The position numbers and the translations under genes are program-made. From Bradyrhizobium sp. AUGA SZCCT0158 (GTDB taxonomy: Bacteria > Pseudomonadota > Alphaproteobacteria > Rhizobiales > Xanthobacteraceae), in contig NZ_JAFCME010000002.1 of NCBI RefSeq assembly GCF_018130065.1, forward strand, positions 62,001 to 126,000: a stretch of 64,000 nucleotides of DNA. The letters are read 5' to 3'. Numbering within the stretch: position 1 is the first letter of the stretch; each line of letters begins with the position of its first letter. The notes under the pieces are model-generated. The model was not told where the DNA came from and searched no databases. It worked only from the letters and a program-made list of their open reading frames with translations. Positions 7,182 to 16,934 of the stretch are shown piece after piece.

Positions 7182-9842
7182 TCACGCCACGGCCTGCCGC
7201 TCGCTCTCGGGGAGAACCTGCAGCAACAGTTCGCCGAATGGCACGGGCTTGCTGAAGAGGTATCCCTGGCCCAGGGCAATGCCGAGCGCGCGGATCTTTT
7301 CGACCTGTTCGGATGTCTCGACGCCTTCGGCGACGATCGAAAGGTTCAACGTCTTCGCAAGCTGAACGATCGATCCGAGGACGGCAACGGTCTCGGCGCG
7401 ACCGATCCTGTCGATGAAGGACTTGTCGATCTTGACCTTGTTGAACGGAAAGGCGGTCAGATAGGACAGTGACGAATAGCCGACGCCGAAATCGTCGAGC
7501 GCGATGGAAACGCCGAGTCGCTTCAGGCGTTCGAGCGTCTTGAGATTTTCCTGGCTGTCGGCCAGAAAGACGCTCTCGGTGATCTCGAGCTCCAGCCGCG
7601 TCTCGGCAAGTCCGCTGTCGACCAGCGCGACCATGACGGAATCGACGAGACTGCCGCCGGCAAATTGCAGAGCAGACAGGTTGACGGCCACCTTGATGTC
7701 GTCCGGCAGCATCACGGCATGGCGACACGCCTTGGCGAGCACCAGATTGCCGAGCTCGCCGATCAGCCCTCCCCGTTCCGCCACCGGAATGAATTCGGCG
7801 GGAGGGATCAGGCCCTTGGTCTTGTGGCGCCAGCGCGCCAGCGCCTCGACCGATTTCGCGCGGCCGGTCGAGAGCTCGAATATGGGTTGATAGAACACCT
7901 CGATCTCTTCGCGCCAGATCGCCTCGCGAAGCTCGATTTCAAGGATGTCGCGCTGGTCGGCTTCGGCCTTGAGCTCCGGCGAGTAGAGATGGAAACAATT
8001 TCGACCGGCATTCTTCGACTTGTAGAGCGCAAGATCGGCATTGCGAAGAATTTCATCGGTGCGCGTGCCATGCTCGGGCACCACGGCGACACCGATGCTG
8101 CATCCGATCACGACCGGGTGGCCGTCTATTTCATAGGGCTCGGCAATGGCCTGGACCAGGCGCGCGGCGAGCGTTGCGGCGGCGTCCTGCAGCGCGGACG
8201 GCCCCGGCGTCACGATCAGCGCAAACTCGTCGCCGCCGATCCGGGCCGCCGTATCGACGGTTCGGGCCTGCGCCTTGATCCGGCCGGCGACCTGCTTGAG
8301 CAGCGCATCGCCGCAGTGGTGGCCGAGCGCGTCGTTGACGGACTTGAACTTGTCGAGATCCAGCAACAGCACGGCGAACGGCGTCTGGTGCAGAAAATAC
8401 TTGTCCAGCGCTTCGTCAAGCGACCCCTTGAACAGGTTGCGATTGGCAAGGCCGGTCAGGCTGTCATAGTGCGCCAGCTTCTCGATCCGGTCCTCGGAAG
8501 CCTTGCGTTCGGTGATGTCTTCATGCGTCGCAACCCAGCCGCCGCTCTCGCGCCGTCCATAGGATATGTAGATGACGCGCCCGTCCGGAAACTGCACCGT
8601 GTTGGAGGTGTGTTCCGATTTGGCGAGCCGGTCCTTGAGGTCGACCAGATAGGCGTCGAGATCGCGCACGGCCTCCTGGTGCGCAAACACCTCGCGGAAA
8701 TCCATGCCGACCCTGATGTTCTCAGGCGAAAGCCCATAGGCATCGAGCCATTGTCGATTGAACGCAATCAGGCGATCGTCGCCGTCGAACATGCTGAGCC
8801 CTTGCGGAAGGTTTCGCAGCGCGTCCTCGAATTTGCTCACGGAGTCGCGCAGTTCGCGCTGCGCCGCATCGAGCGCCTTCTGTCTTCGCCAGTGCAGCGC
8901 GGTCGCCGTCAGGATGATGAACGTGAGCAGAAGTGCTCCACCGAGATAGATTTTCTTCCTGGCTTCAGAGCGCGAATAGATCTCCTGCTCCGAAATGCCG
9001 GCGGTAAAGATCAGCGGAAAAACCCGCGATCTGCGCGCGGTGATCAACCTGTTGGTCCGGTTCGGGCGACCTTCGCTCCCGCTCCAATTCCAATATTGGC
9101 TATAGGAGCGGTCCCGTAACTCGCCTTCAGCGTGGCCGGGATTGCGCTGTCCCAGCACCGCGCCCTGGTCTATTCCCCGCGCGGCGAGCACGATGTAGTC
9201 GCTATTTCTGAGAACGAGGGTTCCGCCGACACCGAGCTTTGCGGTTTCGTAGAACCTGCCGACCACGTCCACACTGATCGAGCCGACGACGACGCCCGCC
9301 GGACCGTTCCCGTGGTCGAACAGCTTTCTTGCGATCTGGATGGTCCATTTGTTCGACGCCCGCCCGAACACCGGCTTTGCGACATAGATCCGATCTTCGG
9401 TCAGCTCCATCACCTTGATGAAGTGCTCCCGGTCCCCGAGATAGAGCGGCGGGCCGGAATAGCCGGTCGTCGTATCGAACAAATAGCCGTTCGGTCCGAT
9501 CAGCGAGAACTGAACCACGTCGCCGCTCGCCATCTGCGCCTTGCCGGCCCAGAATTTCAGGCTGAAGGTGGCCGGATCCTGTGCGTAAAGCGCACGCACG
9601 ACCCGCAATGACTGATCCACCCGTTCGAATATCCGCTCGGAATTTTCCTCAAACAGTTCAGCGACACTGTCTCCGTGCGCCCGCGCCTGTTGCAGCGCTT
9701 CCGCCCGTTCCGAAGACGTGATCGCGAAGTAGCCGATCCACACCAGCGGCAAGAAGAACAGCGCGATCTGCAGCGGGGCATTTCGCAGGATTGCCTTGGC
9801 AGCTTTGCGGACCAATCTGCGGGCGTGAATCACGGCACGCAA
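7182..9842 (-). CDS. Membrane-bound GGDEF-EAL protein with PAS domain
   Basis: The 886-residue protein has a first membrane span (about 24-42), a periplasmic sensor region of about 250 residues resembling a Cache-type domain, a second span (about 297-315), a PAS domain (about 335-455), a GGDEF domain with an intact GGDEF motif near 537, and an EAL domain starting near 635 with the EAL motif near 667. It can in principle make and break cyclic di-GMP. Both active-site motifs look intact, so direction of activity cannot be told. The upstream-most start is TTG; a GTG at 9833 is possible. It stands alone and is transcribed away from tRNA-Phe. Confidence 0.93.
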   Translation of the reverse strand: MRAVIHARRLVRKAAKAILRNAPLQIALFFLPLVWIGYFAITSSERAEALQQARAHGDSVAELFEENSERIFERVDQSLRVVRALYAQDPATFSLKFWAGKAQMASGDVVQFSLIGPNGYLFDTTTGYSGPPLYLGDREHFIKVMELTEDRIYVAKPVFGRASNKWTIQIARKLFDHGNGPAGVVVGSISVDVVGRFYETAKLGVGGTLVLRNSDYIVLAARGIDQGAVLGQRNPGHAEGELRDRSYSQYWNWSGSEGRPNRTNRLITARRSRVFPLIFTAGISEQEIYSRSEARKKIYLGGALLLTFIILTATALHWRRQKALDAAQRELRDSVSKFEDALRNLPQGLSMFDGDDRLIAFNRQWLDAYGLSPENIRVGMDFREVFAHQEAVRDLDAYLVDLKDRLAKSEHTSNTVQFPDGRVIYISYGRRESGGWVATHEDITERKASEDRIEKLAHYDSLTGLANRNLFKGSLDEALDKYFLHQTPFAVLLLDLDKFKSVNDALGHHCGDALLKQVAGRIKAQARTVDTAARIGGDEFALIVTPGPSALQDAAATLAARLVQAIAEPYEIDGHPVVIGCSIGVAVVPEHGTRTDEILRNADLALYKSKNAGRNCFHLYSPELKAEADQRDILEIELREAIWREEIEVFYQPIFELSTGRAKSVEALARWRHKTKGLIPPAEFIPVAERGGLIGELGNLVLAKACRHAVMLPDDIKVAVNLSALQFAGGSLVDSVMVALVDSGLAETRLELEITESVFLADSQENLKTLERLKRLGVSIALDDFGVGYSSLSYLTAFPFNKVKIDKSFIDRIGRAETVAVLGSIVQLAKTLNLSIVAEGVETSEQVEKIRALGIALGQGYLFSKPVPFGELLLQVLPESERQAVA

Positions 9843-10232
9843 TCCCGCGCGAGCCGGAAACCCACGGTTGCGCTCTCAGAGCATAGCAACGCCTTCAAAT
9901 ATGACATCGACTATCTTCGCCTGAACCGCCCGCGTTCCGCATGGCCGCGGGCCGGGCACCGCCGGGATCTTGCAATCCTCGAGCGTAGCGTCAGCAGCCT
10001 TAAGTTTTGGTGTTCGGGCAGGCTTAATGTTTTGTCAAAACTCCCGTAACATCACGGAGATAGCTGCGATCCGGCGCCCCGGCCTTGCCTGCGGCTGGAA
10101 GCCGGGGCCGCTGCGTCAGGTTCTCGGGTCATCAAACGGTGCCCAGGGGCGGGATCGAACCATGCGGCTTCGCCCAAGCGGGACAAGCCCCTGCTCGGCA
10201 ACTCTTTCGGGATGCGGCGTTACTGAGGTTAA
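9843..10232. other. Intergenic region with tRNA 3'-end remnant
   Basis: No gene is supported in this 390-bp stretch. It must carry the promoter of the GGDEF-EAL gene. It also contains the 25-bp tRNA-Phe fragment at 10138-10162. Confidence 0.6.
10138..10162 (-). repeat. Duplicated 3' end of tRNA-Phe (possible attachment-site scar)
   Basis: These 25 bp are identical to 10234-10258, the T-arm and acceptor end of tRNA-Phe, in the same orientation. The copy starts 71 bp beyond the tRNA gene. Duplicated tRNA 3' ends are typical products of integrase-mediated insertion. Confidence 0.75.
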
Positions 10233-10308
10233 TGGTGCCCAGGGGCGGGATCGAACCACCGACACTGCGATTTTCAGTCGCATGCTCTACCAACTGAGCT
10301 ACCTGGGC
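10233..10308 (-). tRNA. tRNA-Phe (GAA)
   Basis: The 76-nt gene on the minus strand starts GCCCAGGTAGCTCAG and has a GAA anticodon in the loop CTGAAAA. The acceptor stem GCCCAGG pairs with CCTGGGC, the discriminator is A, and CCA is encoded. It is downstream of yacG in the same direction, a common arrangement in this group. Confidence 0.97.
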
Positions 10309-10539
10309 ACTGCGGGGCGAAAACGGCCCGGAGCGGGCGGTTTATAGTGGGGCGAGAGGGCCGTGTCCACCCGCCTTCGCCTTCGGCTACGGCGCGGCAG
10401 GCCCGCTTGGGAGTTATCCGCCAAATTGTTGGGGAATAAGCGGTATTTGGTGTCGGGGCATATGGTTCCTGGGCCAGTCGGCGGCGACGAACTCTGGGTG
10501 GGGGCTCTCTCCGCGATGCGACTCGTTGAGAGAGCCGCC

Positions 10540-10737
10540 CTACTCCTCGTCTTCTCCCTCATTCTCTTTGCCGGGGATGACGTAGCGCCCGGACAGCCAG
10601 CGGTTCAGGTCGACGTCGCGGCAGCGGGAGGAGCAGAAGGGTAAGGTTTTGGGGTTCTCGGCCGGCTTGCCGCATTCCGGGCACGGCTTGGATGAAGGCT
10701 TCGACGGCGCTTCATCTTTGGGCGGGTCAGCTGGCAT
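10540..10737 (-). CDS. yacG: YacG, zinc-containing DNA gyrase inhibitor
   Basis: The 65-residue protein has the YacG zinc ribbon CPECGK...[15 protein letters not shown] followed by a short acidic tail. The family binds one zinc through four cysteines and, in E. coli, interacts with GyrB and inhibits gyrase. It overlaps the end of maf by 11 nt, so the two are translationally coupled. Length and motif agree with the family. The N-terminal 18 residues are Pro/Ser/Lys-rich and probably disordered. Confidence 0.93.
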   Translation of the reverse strand: MPADPPKDEAPSKPSSKPCPECGKPAENPKTLPFCSSRCRDVDLNRWLSGRYVIPGKENEGEDEE

Positions 10738-11350
10738 TCAACCAGCCGAAGCGGATCGGAAAACCTTCGCCGCCGAGCAGCGTGACCGTCTCGTACAGCG
10801 GCAGGCCGACGATGTTGGTGTAGGAGCCGACCATCTTGACCACGAACGATCCGGCGATGCCCTGCACCGCATAGCCGCCGGCTTTGCCGCGCCATTCGCC
10901 GGAGCCGATATAGGCCTGGATGTCGTCCTCGTTGAGCCGCTTGAAGCGCACGCGGGTCTCGATCAGGCGTTGGCGAAAGGCTTCCTTCGGCGTCACCACG
11001 CAGATCGCCGTGTAGACACGATGGTTGCGGCCGGACAGCAGCCGCAGGCACTGCGAGGCTTCGTCGACCAGGTTCGCCTTCGGCAGGATGCGGCGGCCGA
11101 CCGCGACCACGGTGTCGGCAGCGAGGATGAAGGAACCGCGCAGCTCATCATCGAGCTGCACGGATTTCAGCGCGGCATCCGCTTTGGCGCGCGCCAGCCG
11201 GTTGGCGCAGGCGCGCGGCAGCTCGCCCCGCTTCGGGGTCTCGTCGACGTCAGCGGGGCGCAACGCGTCGGGCTCGATGCCGGCCTGGTTGAGCAGGCTG
11301 AGCCGTCGCGGCGAACCGGAGGCAAGAACGAATTTGGGACGGCCAAGCAT
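10727..11350 (-). CDS. maf: Maf-like nucleotide pyrophosphatase
   Basis: The 207-residue protein begins with the Maf signature [12 protein letters not shown] and has the [10 protein letters not shown] segment that carries a catalytic aspartate. Maf proteins hydrolyse non-canonical or modified nucleoside triphosphates and were first linked to septum formation. It is followed by the overlapping yacG. In many alphaproteobacteria infA precedes maf; no infA-like frame is present upstream here, where a repeat element lies instead. Confidence 0.93.
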   Translation of the reverse strand: MLGRPKFVLASGSPRRLSLLNQAGIEPDALRPADVDETPKRGELPRACANRLARAKADAALKSVQLDDELRGSFILAADTVVAVGRRILPKANLVDEASQCLRLLSGRNHRVYTAICVVTPKEAFRQRLIETRVRFKRLNEDDIQAYIGSGEWRGKAGGYAVQGIAGSFVVKMVGSYTNIVGLPLYETVTLLGGEGFPIRFGWLNAS

Positions 11351-11460
11351 GCTGATTTTTGGGAGGCAGAGGAATCGAGGGGACGAATGCGCGCGGAACC
11401 TATCGGAAGGGCGTGGTTTTCACAACCGGGTGGCAAGTGGTTGTGGTGGCTTCACTATCT

Positions 11461-11553
11461 CCGTCGCCCCTGCGAACGCAGGGGCCCATAACAGCTACCG
11501 CCCTAAATCACACCCGCTGCGGCGTATGGGTCCCGGCTCAAGGCCGGGACGAC
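11461..11553. repeat. REP pair of family A
   Basis: The left end is CCGTCGCCCCTGCGAACGCA and the right end GCGTATGGGTCCCGG...CCGGGACGAC. The two ends are related inverted elements, filling the gap between the phosphatase and maf genes. Confidence 0.75.
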
Positions 11554-11565
11554 ACCGAGGGTGGT

Positions 11566-12033
11566 TCATCCGCTCGCCGCGCCCACCTTCGAAAACCGCC
11601 GGCGGATGCGCAGCGAGAGGCCGTCGCAGACGTCGCGATAGGCTTGCAGCTTCTGCTCGCGGCTGCCTTCGGTGTCGGTCGGGTCCGGCGTCGGCCAGTA
11701 TTCGACGTCGGCGGCCAGCGTGTGCGTCAGCGCCAGCGCCTTGTGATGCGCCTCGGGCGACAGCGTGATGATGAGGTCGAAATTGAGCCCTTCCCAATCC
11801 TCGAGCTCCTCGAACGTCTGCGGCTTGTGGCCGGAAATATCCTGGCCGAGCTCGGCCATCACCGCGACCGCGAACGGATCGAGCTCGCCCTTCTTGACGC
11901 CGGCGGATTTCACATAGAGCGCCTGCGGAAACATCTGCTGCAGCAGGCTTTCGGCCATCGGCGAACGCACGCTGTTCAGGCCGCATGAGAACAATACGGC
12001 CTGCGGATTGCGCGCGCGGGGCGGCGCGTCCAT
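11566..12033 (-). CDS. Low-molecular-weight protein tyrosine phosphatase family (ArsC-like)
   Basis: The 155-residue cytosolic protein has the active-site loop CX5R as C-G-L-N-S-V-R-S near residues 17-24 and a downstream PDPTDT segment that supplies the general-acid aspartate. This fold serves both tyrosine phosphatases and thioredoxin-coupled arsenate reductases; no arsenic genes are nearby, so phosphatase is the safer call. It follows the UPF0262 gene by 36 nt in the same direction and is probably part of the hisD operon. Confidence 0.82.
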   Translation of the reverse strand: MDAPPRARNPQAVLFSCGLNSVRSPMAESLLQQMFPQALYVKSAGVKKGELDPFAVAVMAELGQDISGHKPQTFEELEDWEGLNFDLIITLSPEAHHKALALTHTLAADVEYWPTPDPTDTEGSREQKLQAYRDVCDGLSLRIRRRFSKVGAASG

Positions 12034-12069
12034 GCGGTCAGTCTTCTCTGGACGTAAACGACAGCCGCA

Positions 12070-12573
12070 TCATGCGTCCTGCCCCTTCCAGTGCAAGACA
12101 CAGATCAGCGTGAACAGCCGCCGCGCGGTTTCGAAATCGACCCGTACCTTGCCCTTCAGCCGCTCCTGCAGCGTGCGCGATCCCTCGTCATGGATGCCGC
12201 GGCGGCCCATGTCGATGGCCTCGATCTTGTCGGTGGTCGCGGTGCGGATCGCCTGGTAATAGCTGTCGCAGATCATGAAATAATCCTTCACGATCCGCCG
12301 GAACGGCGTCAGCGACAGCAGATGCGCCACGACAGGCGTGCCGTCCTCGCGGCGGATGTCGAACATCAGCCGGTTGCCGGTGATGGCAAGGTGCAGGGTG
12401 AACGGGCCGCCCTCCGCCCCGTCAGGCGCGAACAGGTTCTGCTCGATCAGGTCGTAGATCGCGATCGCGCGCTCGTGCTCGATGTCAGGCCCGGAACGCC
12501 CGATCGATTCCTCGTCCAGCGTCACCGCGACAATGCGATTCTGCGGATCTTCCTCTGCGGGCGGCTTGGTCAT
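12070..12573 (-). CDS. UPF0262 family protein
   Basis: The 167-residue product starts [21 protein letters not shown] and carries the family-like text [17 protein letters not shown] and [20 protein letters not shown]0262 is found next to hisD in alphaproteobacteria and has no known function. I use the ATG at 12573, which overlaps the hisD stop by 4 nt (ATGA). The larger frame reaching upstream simply reads through hisD in a different phase. Confidence 0.9.
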   Translation of the reverse strand: MTKPPAEEDPQNRIVAVTLDEESIGRSGPDIEHERAIAIYDLIEQNLFAPDGAEGGPFTLHLAITGNRLMFDIRREDGTPVVAHLLSLTPFRRIVKDYFMICDSYYQAIRTATTDKIEAIDMGRRGIHDEGSRTLQERLKGKVRVDFETARRLFTLICVLHWKGQDA

Positions 12574-13865
12574 GACAGGTTGAGACGCAATCCGATCGAG
12601 CGTGAATGGGCATCGAGACCTTCGGCCTTGCCCAGGGTCATCGCGGCGGGTCCCAGCGCGCGCAGCTGGTCCGGCCCGCATTTGAGAATCGAGGTGCGCT
12701 TCATGAAGTCTAGCACGCCGAGACCCGACGAGAACCGCGCCGAGCGCGCGGTCGGCAGCACGTGGTTGGAGCCGCCGACATAGTCGCCGATCGCCTCGGG
12801 CGTATGTGAGCCCAAAAAGATCGCGCCGGCGTTGCGGACTTTTGCCGACAGCGCTTCGGAATCCGCGGTCATGATCTCGAGATGCTCGGCGGCGATGGCG
12901 TTCGCCAGCTCCACGGCTTCGTCGAGCTTTTTCACCATGATGATGGCGCCGAAATCCTGCCACGAGGCGCGGGCGATTTCCGCGCGCGGCAGGGTGACGA
13001 GCTGTGCTTCCACCGCCTGCTCGACTTCGGCGGCGAGACGTTCGCTGTCGGTGATCAGGATCGACTGCGCGCTGGCATCGTGTTCGGCCTGCGCCAAAAG
13101 ATCAGCCGCGATCCAGCCGGCATTGCCGGTGTCGTCGGCGATGACGAGCACTTCGGAGGGGCCGGCGATCATGTCGATGCCGACCTTGCCGAACACCTGC
13201 CGCTTGGCGGCGGCGACATAGGCGTTGCCGGGGCCGACGATCTTTGCCACCGGCGCGATCGTGGCGGTGCCGTAGGCGAGCGCGGCCACCGCCTGCGCGC
13301 CGCCGACGCGGTAGATTTCCGAGACGCCGCCGAGCTCGGCTGCCGCCAGCACCAGCGGGTTGAGCTTGCCGTCCGGCGACGGCACCACCATCACCACGCG
13401 CGGCACCCCGGCCACCGCGGCCGGCACCGCATTCATCAGCACCGAGGACGGATACGCCGCCGTGCCGCCGGGCACATAGAGGCCGACCGCGTCGATCGCG
13501 CTCCAGCGCCAGCCGAGCTCGACGCCGAGCGCATCGGTGAAGCGCTCGTCCCTGGGCAGTTGGCGGCGATGGAACATCTCGATCCGGTCGCGCGCGAATT
13601 TCAGCGCATCCAGCGTGGCGCTGTCGCAGGCTTTGGTCGCGGCCGCGATCTCATCAGCGGTAACGCGCAGGCCGGAGGCTGCGATGTCCAGCCGGTCGAA
13701 TTTGCGGGTCGCCTCGAGCAGGGCGGCGTCGCCGCGCGCGGCCACGTCATCGACGATGGCGCGGGTCGCCCGCTCGACATCGGCGGATGCTTCGCGCTTG
13801 GCGCCGAGAAAGGCGCCAAAGCGCTGGTCGAAATCGGCGCTGCTTCTGTCCAGGCGAATGGGCAT
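12570..13865 (-). CDS. hisD: Histidinol dehydrogenase
   Basis: The 431-residue enzyme catalyses the last two oxidation steps of histidine synthesis, from L-histidinol to L-histidine with NAD. Family landmarks include [16 protein letters not shown], the [13 protein letters not shown] segment, the [11 protein letters not shown] segment and the zinc/catalytic region AEHLEIM and SNHVLPT. Length is normal. It lies between the DUF2948 gene and the UPF0262 gene on the same strand; this hisD-UPF0262 pairing is conserved in the group. Confidence 0.97.
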   Translation of the reverse strand: MPIRLDRSSADFDQRFGAFLGAKREASADVERATRAIVDDVAARGDAALLEATRKFDRLDIAASGLRVTADEIAAATKACDSATLDALKFARDRIEMFHRRQLPRDERFTDALGVELGWRWSAIDAVGLYVPGGTAAYPSSVLMNAVPAAVAGVPRVVMVVPSPDGKLNPLVLAAAELGGVSEIYRVGGAQAVAALAYGTATIAPVAKIVGPGNAYVAAAKRQVFGKVGIDMIAGPSEVLVIADDTGNAGWIAADLLAQAEHDASAQSILITDSERLAAEVEQAVEAQLVTLPRAEIARASWQDFGAIIMVKKLDEAVELANAIAAEHLEIMTADSEALSAKVRNAGAIFLGSHTPEAIGDYVGGSNHVLPTARSARFSSGLGVLDFMKRTSILKCGPDQLRALGPAAMTLGKAEGLDAHSRSIGLRLNLS

Positions 13866-13983
13866 GGTGGCTTTCTGTGGAGGCTTGCGGGCCTATGCTC
13901 AATGGCGCGGCGGCCCCATGGTCGTCAACCCTTTGAGTCCGCCATGGCCGGATGGTTCAAAGGGGGCAAGCCCAAAACCCCGT

Positions 13984-14123
13984 CGTCCCGGCGAAGGCTC
14001 AGATGCGCAATTGCGCATCGGGGGACCCATAGCCACCATCGCTTGTTATTGAAAAGGCTGGAGCCACAGCCCGGTGCAGCAGCAACCAGCTGTGGTTATG
14101 GGTCCCGGCCTTCGCCGGGACGA
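13984..14123. repeat. REP pair of family A with embedded 18-bp palindrome
   Basis: It runs from CGTCCCGGCGAAGG to CCTTCGCCGGGACGAC, with inverted GACCCATA / TATGGGTC inside. The left element carries an extra segment at 14002-14019 that is a perfect 18-bp palindrome (GATGCGCAA/TTGCGCATC). The copy at 57864 has the same insert. Confidence 0.8.
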
Positions 14124-14137
14124 CGATGAGGGGCTTT

Positions 14138-14593
14138 TCAGGCCTCCTGCCCGGACGGCGCGATGCCGATATCGCTGGTGCCGAGGTCGTCGGCGCCGAG
14201 GTCGGTCAGCTCGCATTCCAGGCATTCGACGTCCAGCCGCAGCGCTCCGCCATGGCTGAACAGCAGCAAGGCGCTGCCGCCGGGGGCCTCGCCGGGGTGG
14301 AATTCGATCCCGACCAGTTCCAGCACGGCGTCCGGCGTGTCCAGATCGATATTGCGCGACTTGCAGGCCAGCACCCGGTCGAAGCGCAATGCTGCGATCG
14401 TCCGCCGCGGGGTGGTGCCGCCGGACAGCGTCTGCTCCCAGTCGAGCCTGTTCATGCCGACCACCAGGCGTTTTTCATCCTGCCGCCAGACGATGTCGGA
14501 GGCCTGCACCCGGGCATCCTGGACATGCGCCGAGATCACCGAAAGATCATCGGAATCGAGCGCGATCAGTTTGAGCTGTTCAGGCAAACCCAT
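14138..14593 (-). CDS. DUF2948 family protein
   Basis: The 151-residue soluble protein begins MGLPEQLKLIALDSDDLSV and matches my recollection of DUF2948, an alphaproteobacterial family encoded next to hisD and murA. It is rich in beta strands (ALRFDRVLACKSRNIDL, ALRLDVECLECELTDLG) and has no signal peptide or catalytic motif I can name. The function is unknown. It is separated from hisD by a REP pair and from murA by about 95 bp, all in the same direction. Confidence 0.85.
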   Translation of the reverse strand: MGLPEQLKLIALDSDDLSVISAHVQDARVQASDIVWRQDEKRLVVGMNRLDWEQTLSGGTTPRRTIAALRFDRVLACKSRNIDLDTPDAVLELVGIEFHPGEAPGGSALLLFSHGGALRLDVECLECELTDLGADDLGTSDIGIAPSGQEA

Positions 14594-14632
14594 GCGCCAA
14601 CTTTACCTTTAATTTGGGCGTAGCCTAGCCGC

Positions 14633-14676
14633 AAAAACCGGTTCCCATCCCCGGATCAAGTCCAAGGACATGCTTT
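14633..14676. repeat. Degenerate copy of the family B palindrome
   Basis: AAAACCGGTTCCCATCCCCGGATCAAG...ACATGC resembles one arm and the loop of the 63658-63706 palindrome. It lies just beyond the murA stop. Confidence 0.4.
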
Positions 14677-14689
14677 TGCGGGATACACG

Positions 14690-15979
14690 TCAGTCGCTGA
14701 TGCGCTGGATCGAGGCGCCGCAGGCCGACAGTTTTTCCTCCAGCCGCTCAAAACCGCGGTCGAGATGATAGATCCGGTTGACCATGGTCTCGCCTTCGGC
14801 GGCAAGGCCGGCGATCACCAGCGACACCGACGCGCGCAGATCGGTGGCCATGACCGGCGCGCCGCGCAAGCTCGCGGTGCCGTCGATGGTGGCGGTTTCG
14901 CCGTCGAGCGAAATCTTCGCGCCGAACCGCGCCAGCTCCTGCACATGCATGAAGCGGTTCTCGAAAATGGTTTCGGTGATCTGCGAGGAGCCGCCGGCGC
15001 AGGCCATCAGCGCCATCAGTTGCGCCTGCAGATCGGTCGGGAAGCCCGGGAACGGCGCGGTCGACACGTTGACCGGCTTGATCCCCGCTCCGTTGCGGGA
15101 AACTTTTATGCCATCCTTGTTGACGGTGATGACGGCGCCCGCCTCGGTCAACACGTCGAGCGCCGATTGCAGCAGCTCCGGCCGCGCGCCAGCCAGTTGC
15201 ACCTCGCCGCCGGTCATCGCCACCGCCATCGCATAGGTGCCGGCCTCGATGCGGTCGGGCAGCACGGTATGCCGTGCGCCGTGCAGCTTTTCCACGCCCT
15301 CGACCACGATGCGCGGCGTACCGGCGCCGGTGATGCGCGCGCCCATCTTGTTCAGGCAGTCGGCGACGTCTGATATCTCGGGCTCGCAGGCCGCGTTGTC
15401 GATGATGGTCGTGCCTTTGGCCAGCGTCGCCGCCATCAGCGCGACATGGGTGCCGCTGACCGTCACCTTGGGGAAATCGATCGACGCGCCGCGCAGGCCG
15501 CCCGGCGCTTTCGCCACCACATAGCCGGCGTCGATGGTGATATCGGCGCCGAGTTTCTCCAGCGCCATGATCAGCAGGTCAACCGGCCGCGTGCCGATCG
15601 CGCAGCCGCCCGGCAGCGAGACCTTCGCCTCGTGCATCCGCGCCAGCAGCGGCGCGATCACCCAGAAACTGGCGCGCATCCGCGACACCAGCTCGTAAGG
15701 CGCGGTCGTGTCGATGATATCAGCCGCCGAAATATGCAGCGTCTGTCCCTGATATTCGCGGTCGCCGGGCCGCTTGCCCGCGGACATGATATCGACGCCG
15801 TGATTACCGAGGATACGCTGCAGCTGCGCGACATCGGCAAGCCGCGGCACGTTGTCGAGAACAAGGGTTTCCTCGGTGAGCAGCCCCGCGATCATCAGCG
15901 GCAGCGCGGCATTCTTCGCGCCCGAAATCGCGATGGTGCCGTTGAGCGGGCTTCCGCCGACAATCCGAATGCGGTCCAT
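14690..15979 (-). CDS. murA: UDP-N-acetylglucosamine 1-carboxyvinyltransferase
   Basis: The 429-residue enzyme transfers enolpyruvate from PEP to UDP-GlcNAc, the first committed step of peptidoglycan synthesis. The KNAALPLM segment near residue 22 is typical, and the active-site cysteine is Cys126 in [13 protein letters not shown]. The presence of Cys rather than Asp predicts the usual fosfomycin-sensitive form. Length is normal for MurA. It heads the run murA-DUF2948-hisD-UPF0262-LMW-PTP on the minus strand. Confidence 0.97.
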   Translation of the reverse strand: MDRIRIVGGSPLNGTIAISGAKNAALPLMIAGLLTEETLVLDNVPRLADVAQLQRILGNHGVDIMSAGKRPGDREYQGQTLHISAADIIDTTAPYELVSRMRASFWVIAPLLARMHEAKVSLPGGCAIGTRPVDLLIMALEKLGADITIDAGYVVAKAPGGLRGASIDFPKVTVSGTHVALMAATLAKGTTIIDNAACEPEISDVADCLNKMGARITGAGTPRIVVEGVEKLHGARHTVLPDRIEAGTYAMAVAMTGGEVQLAGARPELLQSALDVLTEAGAVITVNKDGIKVSRNGAGIKPVNVSTAPFPGFPTDLQAQLMALMACAGGSSQITETIFENRFMHVQELARFGAKISLDGETATIDGTASLRGAPVMATDLRASVSLVIAGLAAEGETMVNRIYHLDRGFERLEEKLSACGASIQRISD

Positions 15980-16109
15980 GCCACCCCCCTTTTGTTATGC
16001 AGAACGTATGGGGGCCGCGAAACCCCGATGGCAAAAGCCTTGAAGTTTGCGGCTATTTGATGGGATTGGGCCTTGTCCATTCGCCATCATGCTGGGCTAA
16101 CACGATCCG

Positions 16110-16240
16110 TCGTCCCTGCGAACGCATGCGAACGCAGGGACCCTAAACCCCGGTCATCTATTGTTGAAGCGAAGCCGTCGATCAGCGTGCAAAAAACATT
16201 GGCGCCGCGGCGTATGGGTCCCGGCCTTCGCCGGGACAAC
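16110..16240. repeat. REP pair of family A
   Basis: The left end reads CGTCCCTGCGAACGCA...GCAGGGACCC and the right end GGCGTATGGGTCCCGG...CCGGGACAAC. The right end abuts the stop of the next gene. Confidence 0.75.
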
Positions 16241-16242
16241 AG

Positions 16243-16902
16243 TTACACCGCGTTGATATCCTCGCTCTCCAGCACCCGCTTCGGATAGCCATCGCGCGCG
16301 ACCTTGATCATGGCGCGGCCGAGTTTTTCGCTGGTGGTCATGAATTTAGGCGAGGTGCGGGCCAGATAGGACCACAGCGGTGCCCCGACGACATACATCG
16401 CTTGTATCCATGCTGTCTTCGAGCGCACGCCGTGCAACGGCTGGATGCCGGCGGGCCGGAACATGTAAGCGGCCTTGAACGGTAGCTTGAGCAGATCGTT
16501 TTCGGTCTTGCCCTTGACCCGCGCCCAACGCAGCGGGCCCTGTTCGGTCGAGTCCGTGCTGCGGCCGGTCACGTAAGTGAACACCATGCCGGGGTTGAGC
16601 CGAACCAGCGTCTTCGCCGCGGCCATCGTGACGTCATAGGTCAGATGCCGGTAGCGCTCGGCGTCCATGCCGACGGAGGAAACGCCGAGGCAGAAGAAAC
16701 AGGCGTCATATCCGGCAAGATCGGATTCGATTGCGGCGTAGTCCGTGAAGTCCTTATGCAAGACTTCGCGAAGCTTGCCGTGCTGCTGCCCGGTCGGCGT
16801 GCGCCCGACCACCAGCACGCGCTCGACGCCGGCGTCGAGCAGGCATTCGCGGAGCACGCCCTGCCCGACCAATCCGGTGGCGCCGAACAAAATCACTTTC
16901 AT
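16243..16902 (-). CDS. NAD(P)H-binding atypical SDR protein
   Basis: The 219-residue protein starts MKVILFGATGLVGQGVLREC, a Rossmann dinucleotide-binding motif (GATGLVGxG) of the atypical short-chain dehydrogenase group. The text YDACFFCLGVSSVGMDAERYR and the FRPAGIQP segment place it with YwnB/HTATIP2-like NAD(P)-binding proteins. Substrate is unknown. A canonical YxxxK pair is not obvious. It is 32 nt downstream of the next SDR gene on the same strand, so the two may be co-transcribed. Confidence 0.8.
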   Translation of the reverse strand: MKVILFGATGLVGQGVLRECLLDAGVERVLVVGRTPTGQQHGKLREVLHKDFTDYAAIESDLAGYDACFFCLGVSSVGMDAERYRHLTYDVTMAAAKTLVRLNPGMVFTYVTGRSTDSTEQGPLRWARVKGKTENDLLKLPFKAAYMFRPAGIQPLHGVRSKTAWIQAMYVVGAPLWSYLARTSPKFMTTSEKLGRAMIKVARDGYPKRVLESEDINAV

Positions 16903-16934
16903 CGGGTTTCTCCCCGCGCCGCGGCGCTATGCGT

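Noticed and set aside
14333..14676. Possible regulatory RNA upstream of the DUF2948 gene
   Set aside because: The gap holds only a degenerate palindrome; no conserved structure can be supported.
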